Source: Zingiber officinale (taxonomy: Eukaryota > Streptophyta > Magnoliopsida > Zingiberales > Zingiberaceae). Taken from it: a stretch of DNA of 64,000 nucleotides. This document shows, piece after piece, positions 12,882 through 25,096 of this stretch. Where the stretch lies: NCBI RefSeq assembly GCF_018446385.1, contig NC_055996.1, forward strand, positions 131,426,532-131,490,531, written 5' to 3'. The notes under the pieces are model-generated. The model had not been told where the DNA came from. It made no database searches and saw nothing but the letters and a program-made list of their open reading frames with translations. Every line of letters starts with the position of its first letter. Within the stretch, counting starts at the first letter, position 1. The translations under genes were made by a program, and so were the position numbers.

Positions 12882-15124
12882 CTAGGCGAAGAGTCCCAAG
12901 CGAACAGGTGTGTTGGTTTTGGGGATCCAATCGCCGCCCTGGATGAAGGTCGCCGGCGTGAAGGAGGCCGCCTCCGCCCGCGAGATGACCTTGACGCCGG
13001 GCCAATTGACTCTCTTGCCAGTGCCGCCGCCGCCGCCCGTGTTGCTGTACTCGGAGTAGGTTAGGGTTTTGAGGGCGAAGTCGCCGTCCCAAGGCATGTA
13101 GCCTTGGGTGTCGATGAAGTCGCCGATCTCGGATTCCATGATGGCGGTGCGCGAGTATTTCTGCCACGGGCGGCCGAGGTAGTTCCGGAAGGGCTGCTTC
13201 GGCGGAGGGTCGGGCTTGGCGAGGGTGGGATCGGGCACGATGCGGCAGTTATGGAGGACGAAGCCGGTGGTTTCCTGGGGGAGGGTGCGGCCCTGGGCGA
13301 GGACGATGGTCTGCTGGTTGTCGAGGGGGCGGAGGACGGTGAGGATGCAGTTCTGGAAGACGGCGGCGGCGTCTCCGAAGATGAAGTCGATGGTGCCGAG
13401 GATTAGACAGCCGCGGTAGAACTGGCGATGGCAGAGGGCGTAGAGGGTGTCCTGGTAGCCCTCCATGCGGCAGTTGAGGAAAATGGCGCGGTCCGACTGC
13501 ACACGGAGCGCCACCGCCTGGTGCTTGGCCGCGCCGGCCGTGTTCTGGAACCCCATCGCCACGGCCATGAACCCGTCGCCGATGGCAGCTAGCAGACAAA
13601 AAGGTAAGCAATTTTATTTCTTTTTTAAATATTATTCCTTTAAAAAATATAATTTTTTGTGGCTGCTGGGATTCGAGCCCAGGTCTCTACGGCCACAACG
13701 TAGAATTCTCACCACTAAACTACAGCCACAGTAGTGGATGAGATTAAGACCAAATTTTATTAATAGTAAGTTTACCGAAGGTAGCTGTGTGGAATGTCTT
13801 CACTCCATCGACGAAGTTTTTGCTTCCTGTTACAATCGTCTTCCTCGATCCATCGCCGTACATTGTGATGTTTATCATGCTTGATCCCACCTCCACGGTC
13901 TCCTCGTATACTCCCTCCTTCACATAGATCACATACCTTCATACAACGTCGTGACGATTGCTGAGAAAGCTAGAATTTTTTTTTGTTTGATAGATTGAGA
14001 ATTTTGCAGGTCGCGATTGCTTGCCTTCCATCATATTTCGCCGGCAAATGAGACAGCGCGTCCGAAATAGTCTTGAAATCTCCGGTTCCATCCTTGGCCA
14101 CAGTCACGTTGGGCGTGAACTCCTTCGTGGCGCGGCTCTCCAACACTCTCCGCTCTGACTCTGGCACCCATGCCGGAATTCCATTGGCGGAGTGGTTCTC
14201 CTCCTCCTCCTCCTGGAGGAGCCGGCTGCCTGAACCATGCAGCACCGGCGCAAAAGACGAGACTTTTCCCACGATGGTCAGCGCGTTGCTCGTCATCCGC
14301 TTCGCCGACTCCAGCCTCGCCTGCATCTTGTCCTGGAGCTCGCCTGCGGGGAACCCGTCGATGCATGTCTGCTGGTACGCGGAGGTGGCGCTCAGCCAGT
14401 TCTTGAGCTCGTGCACCTGCGCCGGGAGATGCGACAGGGAGTTCGCGTCGTCGATGGTGCCCAGGGTGCGGTTGAGCTCCCCGGAGGCATACCCGTGCAT
14501 CTCCCGGCATTGCTCGACGGCAACCTTCACGTCCGGGTCGTCGGATTTTATGTCGTCCAAGCTGGCGAAGGCCCCGTTGACCTCGTCCACGAGCGCAGAG
14601 ATGGCGGCGCGGACATATTCCTTGGGAGCGGAGTTGCCGTTCGTTGACTTCTTGAGGCTCGCCTCGCAGGCGCTCTTGTAGTCCGTCGACACGCAGATTA
14701 TCTGCTTCCCAATTAATCATCTCGTTAATTGAAATTCTTACCATTAAGATCAATTTAATTACTATACTTTCGGAGAATTTGATTATATGTTTTAAGGTCT
14801 AATTACGACCTGGATGACACTAGAAGTGGATCCATGGTCGTCGCCCTTGTGGGAAGCAGAGGACGAAGAGGATGATGATAAGGCGGTGGAGCCACCGGCG
14901 CCGGAATGCTTGCTCGACAATGAGTTTCCGTGTCCCCCATCCGCGGGCTTGTATACCACGGCGACCGCCGCGACCACGGCGAGGATAACCACCACGGAGG
15001 CGACGGCGCCGGCGATCATGAGGCGTTTCCTCATCCTTTGAGCCTTCTCGGCTCTCCGCCGCTCCGACACAAACCCAAACTCCTGGAACGCAGACATGGC
15101 TGCGACCTTCGTCGATCGACTCAA
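12882..15124 (-). CDS. Pectin methylesterase with inhibitor domain (type I PME), four exons
   Basis: Exons 15124-14810, 14701-14025, 13936-13776 and 13588-12882 give 619 residues. A signal-anchor helix lies at about 35-58, the PMEI domain at about 106-265, and the PME catalytic domain from about 303. The RRVL site (289-292) between them matches the processing motif at which the inhibitor part is cut off in the secretory pathway. Catalytic landmarks are all present: GVYEE (339-343), QAVAL (Q408), QDTLY (D431), DFIFG (D452) and LGRPW (R524). The enzyme removes methyl esters from wall homogalacturonan. Intron 2 (88 nt) appears to begin with GC rather than GT (GAAG|GCAAGC). Intron 3 (187 nt) holds a tRNA-His gene. 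The start could also be Met10 (MSAFQEFG, typical of the family). The second PME lies 229 bp upstream in the same direction. Confidence 0.92.
13642..13647 (-). terminator. Pol III terminator of the intronic tRNA-His
   Basis: On the minus strand a run of six T begins 10 nt after the tRNA 3' end, the usual RNA polymerase III stop signal. Confidence 0.7.
13658..13729 (-). tRNA. trnH-GUG: tRNA-His (anticodon GTG), nested in PME intron 3
   Basis: A 72-nt cloverleaf on the minus strand. The acceptor stem GTGGCTG/CAGCCAC has 7 perfect pairs, the anticodon stem CTACG/CGTAG has 5 perfect pairs around loop TTGTGGC (anticodon GTG), and the T stem CTGGG/CCCAG is perfect around CTCGAAT. The A box reads TAGTTTAGTGG and the B box GGCTCGAATCC. 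The discriminator base is A. The extra G at position -1 of tRNA-His is normally added after transcription. From memory it matches plant cytosolic tRNA-His with one compensating base pair change in the anticodon stem, so it looks functional. It lies wholly within the 187-nt intron 3 of the pectin methylesterase gene, on the same strand. Confidence 0.95.
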
Positions 15125-15295
15125 ACTTTCTTTGCTCTTTATCTGCCTCTGCCTGATTCCTTCTCTCTAGGAGGGAAGATTTGTAAGTTTTATCAATTAG
15201 AGAAATTTGTTCAGAAAAACCAGAGGCGGGGAGCAGTTTGAGGATCTGCTGCATTGGGTGGTCAATGGCAATTCCAAGATTCTTAATTTCTCGCG

Positions 15296-15303
15296 ATTTT
15301 ATA
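15296..15303 (-). promoter_or_regulatory. Likely TATA box of the first PME gene
   Basis: TATAAAAT on the minus strand, 171 bp upstream of the start codon and inside the 229-bp gap between the two PME genes. It implies a leader of about 140 nt and a promoter separate from that of the upstream PME. Confidence 0.6.
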
Positions 15304-15353
15304 GACATTAATTAGTAATCCAATTTCTTCAACTATTGCAGGAATGAAATGCT

Positions 15354-17256
15354 CTATAGGAGCCCACTGCTGTAAGGAATTGATGTAGAAGACAGCCATG
15401 CGTCGGTGGAAGTGAAGTTAACGAGAGTGAAGTTGTAGGCGTCCATGGAGTTCATGAGGCTGAAGCCGGGCCACTTTACCCGCCCGACGGTGTCGGCGCC
15501 GGGACCGTAGTTCTGGAACTCGCCGTAGTAGAGCGTGCAGAGCGCGAAGGGGCCGCTCCACTCTAGCCACCCCGCCGGATCCACCGCGTCGCCGATGAAG
15601 GACTGCATAACCACCGTGCGAGAGTAGGCTTTCCATGGGCGGCCGAGGAAGGTTTTGGCGGCACGGCCGAGTTCGGGGGCGGCGCTCACCGTGCAGTTCT
15701 GGATGGAAATCCCTGTGGACTGTTCCGGCATGGTGCGGCCCTGTGCCGTGATGACGTTGGATTGACCGTGGAGAGGGAGGCGCGCGTAGAGGTTGCAGCT
15801 CTGGAAGACGGCGGCGGCGTTGCCGAAGATGAAGTCGACGGTGCCGTAGACATCGCAGTCGCGGTAGAACTGGCGGAGAGTGTGCACGTATAGCGTGTCC
15901 TGGTAACCGAGGAAGCTGCAGCGGTAGAATATGGAGAGGTCGGCGCTGTTCCGCGCCGCCACCGCCTGGAACTTCGCCGCCCCTGCAGTGTTCTCGAAGG
16001 TGATGCCGACGGCGATGAACCGCTCCCCGTTAACCGCTGCAATAGGCATATTAACATGTCAATTAATTCATTTCTTCGCGTCAAAACTCCAACTTGTGAT
16101 CGGAGAAGGTATCAAAATTTCATCTTGACCATCGATTTGATTGATATTCTCACCGAATGTAGCGGAGTTGAAGGTCGTCCATCCATCGCCGACGCTGTGA
16201 TTAGACGTGATTACTGTCCGATTTATGCCAGATCCGATCAAAATAAGATTCCTCTTGTTCATGGGGACGACCACATTTTCGCAGTAAACGCCTTCGCTTA
16301 TGTAGACAGCGAAGTACCCGGCGACAGCAGCGGCAGTGTCGTTGGGGGCGAAAGCGACGGCGTCGGAGATGGAAGTGAAGTCGCCGGTCCCATCTTGGGC
16401 TACCCTCACCCCTGACTTCGATAGCTTTACCGGCACGATCAGGCTGAGCTCCTCGACGAGGCTCCGCCCGGCGGTCGTCGGAGGAGCAAGCGGTGGAGGT
16501 CCTGTTAACAAAAGCACGAACATCGAATCAAACAGATATTCAACCATGAGATCGCTTGACACGAGGCATTTCATGGCCTCAAGATCTCCCTTTTTCCAAA
16601 TCTGGGTCCCAAAATAAAGCTCGCGAAAACACATTTGTTTTGAGTTATTGTCGTTGATCACCTGTGTTGGCGGCGGCGGAGCTCCGGCCCAGCGCGGTGG
16701 CGACGAGCCCGAGCGAGACGCCGTAGAGCTGCGTCCCGTTCGCGAGCGTGCTCTGCAACTCCGGAAATCCGCCGTCGCGGGACGCCTGCAGGCCGTCGTA
16801 GCATGTCTGCTGGTTAGTCACCACGGCGCTCATGAGCGCGCGCACCCGCCCAGCGGCGGCCACGTCTAGCGACTTCCCACGCCCCAGCTCAGCCTGCGCA
16901 GCAGCCAGGTACTCCGCGCTCAGCCCGGCCAGGTCGCGGCAGTCCTTCATCGCCCCGCCGCCTCCAACTCCGCGATGCGCCCTCGCGCCGCCGAGCCTGC
17001 CGGCCAGATAACCGTCGAGGAGCGCGGCCGTGCGCCGCGCCTGCCGCAGCGCCTGCCGCACGGAGTACTTGCCGTACTCGTACTGGTTCTTCGGCGTGGA
17101 CCGTAGAGGAGAAAGCATTGCGATGCAAAGCTTGGGATAGAAAGACGACTTGCAGGCAGCCGCTGGAGACACCAACGAAGCCGGCGGTGAGCCGGCGGCG
17201 GCGACCAAGGGGATTAGAAAGCAGAGCAGGAGAAGAAGAGCTCCGTTCGACAGCAT
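15354..17256 (-). CDS. Pectin methylesterase with inhibitor domain (PME7/40/41-like), three exons
   Basis: Exons 17256-16662, 16501-16154 and 16036-15354 join in phase with GT-AG borders to give 541 residues. Residues 1-21 form a cleavable signal peptide (MLSNGALLLLLCFLIPLVA). The PMEI domain (about 30-190) has the Cys pattern AACKSSFYPKLC and an NQYEYGKYSVRQ block, as in Arabidopsis PME7/40/41. The catalytic domain starts near 229 with GVYCEN (269-274), QAVAA (Q338), QDTLY (D361), DFIFG (D382) and LGRPW (R447), so all known active-site residues are present. The processing site between the domains is weak: GRSLVEE stands where many relatives have RRLL. It should be secreted to the cell wall. 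Introns are 160 and 117 nt. Its partner gene follows 229 bp downstream but differs in N-terminus and introns, so the pair is not a recent duplicate. Confidence 0.93.
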
Positions 17257-18066
17257 TGCTACACGTGTGACAGTAGAAAAGGTTTAGCGGCCTGCTCCAC
17301 TTGGATGGATCGGCGAACGATCGAGCCTATAAATAGTGAGTGGAAGGGACTAAATGGAAGACATGATCGGCCGCCCACTTAGAGCTATCACCGTCCACAT
17401 CGTCTTCCACTTCGCGAGTGTGCAGATCTATAAAGGAAGTAATTTCGATCGGAGGAGGAGAAGACGTGGTTGGCCTGAGGATGCCTTGTCACAAGGGACG
17501 GTGCAATAAAGTTGGAGGAAGAGTTAGAGAAAAGGGTTGGGGAAAAATGAAAAGAGCTTCATATCATCATGTTTTTTATATATAAAAAAAAATCAACCTC
17601 CACCATTGCCACCAAGACATGGTAAGATCTGAACTACAAGACATGTGTTTTTAATTTTAATTTTATTCATTTTATAATCCAAGAACATCCGACTAATCTT
17701 CATAGTGACCCATGTAATCCTATGGAAGTTTTTCAGAGTATCGGGAAGTGAATATGAGTCCTGACATATATATGACCCAATATTATAAATGATTTATGTA
17801 ATATGCCTCAAAGTGAGATTTAAACTTTTATTGCTTAGAAAACTCATCTCATCGTTTATCATCACACCATAATCCCGAGAACCTTGACATGTGTTTTTAA
17901 AAAAGATAGATTTGCTATCTTATCGGCCCCCCAGTGTCGTTGACATGTATTTTTAAGCAAACAAGCAGAGTGGTCTTTGAGCAAAAATGGTTGTTTTTAA
18001 GCAAACATCACAAAAATATAGTTATTCTTCCCGTCTAAGACCGTGATTTGATGAGTTAGTGAAGAG
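17257..18066. other. Upstream region of the second PME gene
   Basis: Promoter and intergenic DNA up to the copia element. Nothing else was recognised. Confidence 0.5.
17327..17336 (-). promoter_or_regulatory. Possible TATA box of the second PME gene
   Basis: CTATTTATAG on the minus strand, about 70 bp upstream of the start codon. On the plus strand it reads TATAAATA, a stronger match, so orientation is uncertain; position favours the PME. Confidence 0.45.
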
Positions 18067-18071
18067 CAACT

Positions 18072-18411
18072 TGTAGATTTATATTCTAAATGCACGATAA
18101 ATAAATTAATTAAATGCGATAAAAACTTACAGCGATCTCCCGCAGATCCGCAATCAGTAATGGCGAAACTCATTGTCGGAAGAGCGATCACAGGATTGGA
18201 AAGCCCTCCGCAATTCCACAAACCAAATCCTACCGCCTTGGATATTCACCTCTTACTCTCGTCTCCAATCCACCCTGATTCTCATTCTTGATCCTTGGAC
18301 GCATCCCCTTTATATAGGGAAATAAACCAGGAGCATAATGGACCTTTTTCATTATGAGTAGTGGAGAACATAGGTCATGTTCCCATATCCCCACTCTCCC
18401 CATTTCCAACA
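18072..18411 (-). repeat. 3' LTR of element D
   Basis: Matches 27265-27605 over its full length at about 95%. A purine-rich GGGAGA tract lies just before it in element orientation. Confidence 0.95.
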
Positions 18412-19678
18412 TCTCCCATTCATCCAAGGTAAGTCACTAAGACTAGTTCATTCAGGTAAGTCACAAAGACTTAATAAGTCACATAGACTATTAGAGAGTT
18501 TGGTAACATAGACCATATGAGAACATCCAATCCATACTTAGAGAAAATGGTTCGTGCGACAGCAAGCACACTGAGCGATAGTTGCTAAGAAGATTGTTAC
18601 ACATTGACTTAACCGCTCCTTGAGCAAGCAATGCTAATAAAGTTGTTACACTTTGCTTAGCTGCTCAAATAAATTAGAGACACACTCTTCATGGTACATA
18701 TCCTCTTTCCTAGTGGCACATAGCTTTTATCCAGGATCCATCCAATCTTCAAGTGACACACAACCATTATTTTGAAGATATCCATGTCTTGCTATTTACC
18801 CAGATTAAATAATTTTTATTTACATCGATATGAACATCTCTAATCTCTTATAATGACCATTATGTCAAGAGCATGTTTCATATCCAAAATTCACATTCAT
18901 TTCTATACATAACAGAAATGGGTCGACCAGTAAATAACAACAAAAGATGTAAATATATTTAATCTTCCTTTTTAGCTAAAATCAATTCATTTTAATCAGT
19001 CGCTTTCCTAGTTATGCTCCATAGACCGAATCATCCATAGTCATAGGATACACGCTAAAGTAGCAGACACTGATTAAAACTTCAAATAAACAGCTAAATA
19101 GTCACTAAGGCAAAAATTGAGATTAACATATAATCTCAAAGGTCTCACATAGTAGAGAAATAGGGATTCTTTCTTCTACTACCTTTATTGTCGCAATAGC
19201 ACATGTGGTATGAATAACATGTTACGATGTTATTCTCTTTACTAAAAAAAGCACATGTTGTCTTCAAATTTAATATCGTACAGATTTTGATCTAGACATA
19301 CTTAACGTCTAATCCGGAATTCAACATATGAATTCTAATCTGGCCTTCAACAGGTTCAGTAAATGGTGGGTTCATTTACTTAGATCATTATTTACACATA
19401 AATGATCTCATCTTAACACAATTATCAAGGCGACCTCAACTTATGAATCTGTCTCTAATTTCATAATTTCAGCTACGTAAGATGTTTCATAAGTAACAAT
19501 CTTACCCCTATTTGTACTTAACAAACAGAGATGATTGTCCATGTGAGTGGACCAATCTCCACCTGTCAACATGCTCACCGAGATCTTATATGAATGTAAC
19601 AAATACAACATATACACTGAATAAATTATGACAAATGGCACAATCAAAACACAAAGTCTGATTGTTATTTCAATGGTG

Positions 19679-21105
19679 TTACATGTTGGTGCAACCTTAG
19701 GTCAAGGTTGATCTAGTTGACCAGACTCGAGTTGACTTGACTCGAGTTGTGTTTTGATGTTTGACGAGTTATGTTTGACAATGTTTGACGTGAACAGAAA
19801 AGTTGTATCTTGATGTTTGACAAGGATACAAGCTTGGGAGATTATGGGTGCAACCAGTGGTCAAGGTTGACCTGGTTGACCCGGGGTCAAGATTGACCAA
19901 ACATCTGGTGAAAAGTCTAAGCAGAGAGCTTGGCACGGGAAAAGTCCAAGTATGGAGACTTGGCATGGAGAAGTCCAAGTATGGAAACTTGGCATGGGAA
20001 GTCGGAGAGAGCTCGGTAGCTCGTTCTCTGGACCGGACGAAGTCGGAGAGGGCTCGGTAGCTCGTTCTCCGGACTAGGTCAGAGAGGGCTCGGTAGCTCG
20101 TTCTCTGGACCGGACGTGGAAGTCGGAGAGGGCTCGGTAGCTCGTTCTCCGGACTAGGTCAGAGAGGGCTCGGTAGCTCATTCTCTAGACCAAGCGTTAG
20201 GGTTTAGAGCTGGGAAGCTCTAACCTAGCCATTGGATCGGTCGGCAGACCGATCCAGTGATGCCTCTATGAGCTTACTGATCGGTCTGGGGACCGATCAG
20301 CATGAAGCCTGATCGGTCCCCGGGACCGATCAGGGTACGCACAGAGAGTTGGGCAACTCTCTGTGAAGCATTCTGATCGGTCTAGGGACCGATCAGCATA
20401 GAGCCTGATCAGTCCCCACGACCGATCAGATCAGCCCCAGACCGATCAGGGTGATGCCTGATCGGTCTGGCTCTAGCCGTTGAGAGACAACGGCTAGATT
20501 CTTCTGCTGTCTTTGGACTCTGTTCTTCTCGCAGGTGGATGCAGGCTATAAAAGGGCTGAGGGCTTCTACAGTGGAGTCTCTCTCTTACTCTTCTTCTTC
20601 CTCTCTGTTCCTTCTTGCTGCTACTATTTCTCTAGAGCTTTGCTGAGCTCTCGTCTAAGCTTCGCGTGAGCTTCCTTTCGGCTGGGTTCCTGCTGTTGTA
20701 GGCGTCGCTTGAAGCTGCTGCTTTATCCAGTTGAAGAGAATGCAAGTAAGCGAAGGTTTTACAGTTGTATTGTATTTTGCTTCTTGCTGTACTTGTACTC
20801 CTTCTTGCTGTTGTAAGTTTTTGTGGCGAGGTTTCTCCACCCATAAGGAGTTTATATTAGCCGGTTTTCCGGGGACTCATCCACCGACGGATTGATAGAC
20901 TTCGTCCACCTTACGGACACGCCGAGGAGTAGGAGTATCATCTCCGAACCTCGTTACATCTTCGTGTTGAGGTTTGCTTTTCTTTTTTCGTTTCTATTTG
21001 TTATTTCCGCTGCACTAACCCTAATCGTAGGAAGAAACGAAAGAATTTGAGGTCGGCTATTCACACCCCCCCTCTCTAGCCGCGTACATCGATCCTAACA
21101 TTACA
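19679..21105 (+). mobile_element. Solo LTR of the SIRE-like family A, inserted in element D
   Basis: 19684-21100 starts TGTTGGTGCAACC, ends GATCCTAACA and matches the LTRs of element A (31745-33629) in outline, including the GATCGGTC palindromes, the TATAAAAG promoter region near 20547 and the CTATTCACAC end. It is flanked by the duplication TTACA (19679-19683 and 21101-21105) with no internal region, so it is a solo LTR left by recombination. It is shorter (1417 bp) and clearly diverged from element A. The insertion point overlaps the end of the copia polyprotein region. Confidence 0.93.
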
Positions 21106-24100
21106 TTCTACGAAGTCCCAAAGACTTTACATGTTCTTTAAATGACTCTTTAGTCATTGGCTTAGTAAAAGGATCTGCAAGCATAACACGTGTAGGTACA
21201 TACTCAAGGATGACTTTTCTTTTAGCCACAATATCCCTTACAAAATTATATTTAATTTCTATATGCTTACCTTTGCTATGATATTTAGGATCCTTGGAAA
21301 AAGCTATTGCAGCTTGACTGTCACAGTAGACAGTTACTGGACTCCCACTATCCTCAGCAATTTTCAGATGCTTCAAAAACCTTCTTAACCAGACTGCTTC
21401 TTGCACAGCCGCTGAACATGCCACATATTCATCTTCCATAGTCGACAAAGCTACACAAGCTTGTTTCTTGCTATTCCAGGAGATGGCGCCACTATTCAGC
21501 AAGAATGCATAGCCTGATATGGATTTTCTATCATTCAGGTCTCCAGCCCAATCTACATCTGAATAACCTTTCAGACTCATATCTGATCCTTGAAAACAGA
21601 GACAATAATCTGTTGTCGCCTTCAGATATCTGAATATCCTTTTTACTGCCTTCCAGTGTCTCGGTCCTGGGTTTGACTGGAAGCGATTGACCAAGCCCAC
21701 AACATAGCTGATATCGGGACGTGTACACAATATAGTGTACATCAAACTACCAATAGCACTGACATATGGGTTTTTATTCATTTCAGTTATTTCCTCTGGA
21801 GTTTTAGGACACATACTCTTGCTCAACACAGTACCTTTCACAATAGGTGTATGTTCTATGTTGCAATTAGACATGCTAAAATGATATAACATCTTATTTA
21901 TATAAGACTCTTGTGACAAACCCAAAAGTCCTTTAGAACGATCTCTTATGATATTCACCCCTTAGATGTATTCAACTTCTCCCATATCTGTTGTATCAAA
22001 TTGTGATGACAGCCACTTCTTGACTTCATTCACATATCCTATGTCATTTCCAGCTATCAGCATATCATCAACATATAATGATAAAATGACATACTTTCCT
22101 TTTTCCCTTTTCAGGAAAACACAATGATCCTCATTGATCATCTCGAAACCATAAGATAACACGACTTCGTTAAATCTTATGTTCCATTGTCTTGACGCTT
22201 GCTTTAGCCCATATATTGACTTTTTAAGTCTACATACTTTTTGCTCTTGGCCTTCAGCAATGAAACCTTCTGGTTGAACCATATAGATTTCTTCGTCAAG
22301 ATCACCATTAAGGAAAGCGATTTTTACATCCATTTGATGTAATTCCAAGTCATAATGTGCCACAAAGGCCAAAATAACTCTTATTGATACAAATTTCACT
22401 ACAGGAGAAAATGTCTCTTCAAAGTCAATACCCTCAATTTGGGTATATCCATTTGCAACTAAACGAGCTTTGTATCTGTTAATCGATCCATCTGTTTTCC
22501 TCTTTATTTTGAGAATCCACTTATTCCCAATAGCTCTTCGGCCCGGAGGAAGATCGACTAAGTCTTAAACATGATTTTGAATCATGGACTCCATTTCTTC
22601 AACCATTGCAGCTTTCCATTTTTCTCTAACTCTACATCCCAATGCTTCCTCAATGGATTGAGGTTCGTCATCGTCAATTAGAAGTGTAACCAATGCCTCA
22701 TTCTCAATATCAAACCTCTTCTTAGGTTTGATCTTACGAACACTTCTCCGTAAGTTAGGCTGTTGAGAAGTCAACTCATGACTCGGTATTTCACTCCCAC
22801 TCGGTTGACTAGACTCAGGTATCCCTTTTGACACCTCTCTCGTTGATAATATCTCATCCTCCTCAAATAGAAGAACATTTTTATCAACATTACCTCTGAT
22901 TGGAAACTTTGTTTCGAGAAAAGTCGCATCTCTCGAGTCTATTTCGGATATGGTTCCATCTAGTTGCTCACCTATGAAAACATAACCTTTGGAGGTCTCA
23001 TGATATCTTATAAAGATACATTTCTTACCCCTAGGTCATAGTTTTCCATACTTGTGAGAACTGTCATGAATATAAGCAGCTGACCCCCAGGGTCTCAGAT
23101 TACTCAAATCTGGTTTTCTGCCTGTCCAACGTTTATATGGGGTAGATGGAACTGACTTTGAAGGCACTTTGTTAAGTATATAGGCTGCAGTTAATAATGC
23201 ATCTCCCCAATAGGAAATTGGCAAATTAGCTTGCGCTATCATAGACCTAACCATTTCAAGAAGAGTCCTATTTCTTCTTTCAGCTACCCCATTTTGCTGT
23301 GGAGTTCCAGGGATTGTCAGCTGTCTAATAATCCCTCTATCATTACATATTGTCTTGAACATATCAGACAAATACTCTCCTCCACGGTCAGTGCGTAAAG
23401 CCTTAACTTTACGTTCCGTTTGATTCTCAACTTCGTTCATATAACGAATGAAGCAATCTAATGCTTCATATTTGTGAGAAATCAAATACACATGACCGAA
23501 CCTAGAGAAATCATCAATAAATGTAATGAAATAGGAAGCTCCATGTCTAGCCTTCATATTCATTGGACCACAAATATCCAAATGAATTAACTACAATGTT
23601 GATTCAGATCTAATAGCTTTACCAAATGGTTTCCTAGTTGCCTTTCCAACAAGACAATGCTCACATATAGACAATTGAATCTTAGCTCGAGTGCCTAATA
23701 GACCCTCTCTAGCTAACCGATTCATACGTTCTTGTCCTATGTGTCCTAATCTAGCATGTCAAACTTCATCAGTTATATCTGCATCACTAGTTAAAGCAAT
23801 GTTTGAAAAATAACCATCAATAGCATAATTGTCATCTGGTTCTACATCAAGAACCATAAAATCATTTGTTAAAAAACCATATCCGATTGACACTGAGTCA
23901 ATCTTAAGTTCAACAGACCGACTGTAAAAATTAATACAATACCCTAAATCAAGAAGACACGTAACGGAAACAAGATTCCGTCGAATTTCAGGAGTATACA
24001 GGACATCATGTAGAAATAAAACTCTACCACCACGTAGGTTGAGTTTGCAAGTGTCGACTCCTTTGACTTCAACTCTTGCATTATTTCCCACATAGATCCA

Positions 24101-25096
24101 CTTGTTGGCAGCTGGTACCCGACGGTACTCAACAAATGTAACTCGTTCCCGAGCTACATGGTTGGTTGCTCCCGAATCCATAATCCACAAAGGATAAGAA
24201 TCAGCTAACAACACTGAACTAGCAACAAAATACTCTTGAAAAGAAGACACGCTTGGATTTACCTTTTTCGACTCAGTGCATTCCCGAGCAAAGAGGCCCT
24301 TTTTGCCACAATTAAAACAAGTCAACTTGTTTTTAGGTTTCTTTACAGTCTTCTTGACTATCTTCTTAATTGGGTCTTGTCCCACAACAGCAGCTTCCTT
24401 CTTCTTTCCCTTCCCTTTCAAGAACCATTTTTTTTTCTTGGATCCATATGATCCTGCAGAACCTACAGCCACATAGGCTTGTCCAGAAATCCTTGCGGAT
24501 TCAACTCTCTCCACCTCCAATTCTACATGGCGTGAGACGTCAGTGAAAGTCTTGGTACTCTCACTGTGAGTTAGGGTCTGCTTCATGGTCTCCCAAGAAT
24601 CTGGAAGTGAACGAATAACTGCTTGAACCTGTTGTTCATCAGTCAACTCATGACCAGCAGTTTTAAGCTCCCGAATCATGTTCGACATCTCCCTGAGGTG
24701 TTGAACCATTGATACATTCGGATGCTTTTTGTAGCTGCCAAACTTGATTGTCAGTTGGCGAAGCTTGCTCAGACTTACTCCACTATATTTTTCTTTAAGG
24801 GCAACCCAGACTTCATGAGCCGTAAGATATGACTCATATTCAAAAGCTAGGTCGTCTACCATTGAACTAATCAATATACCCTTTGCAGTGGAGTCCTTTT
24901 TCTTCCATGCCTTATGGGCATCAAGATCTCGTCTGTGTTGTGCAGTGGGACCATCTACAGGTACTTCCATAACCTGATTTACAGCCTCTAGAACTTCTTG
25001 TTCCTCAAGTACGTATCCTGAGGTGCCAGATCTTGTAGTTATCCTTATTAAGTTTTCACCTTTGTTGAGTTCAGCTATTATGTTTTTGGTTGTCAT
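21101..25096 (-). pseudogene. gag-pol region of copia element D (fossil)
   Basis: In element order: gag (from 25096) with a UBN2-like capsid part and a CCHC knuckle (CFNCGKKGLFAREC); protease with MDSGATNH; integrase with LRTDRGGEYLS and GTPQQNGVAERRNRT (about 23036-23581); RT with LYVDDMLIAG (about 21962-22399); RNase H up to VKSLGLRRM at 21101. The parts are those of a Ty1-copia element, perhaps Tork-related, though the lineage is not certain. The region is broken in a few places and is not a functional gene. Confidence 0.93.

Noticed and set aside
13249-13611. Pro/Arg-rich open frames over the last PME exon
   Set aside because: Other-frame readings of the GC-rich PME exon.
14073-14681. 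Open frame of 202 codons on the plus strand
   Set aside because: It is antisense to exon 2 of the first PME. GC-rich coding exons leave long open frames on the opposite strand; the product resembles nothing.
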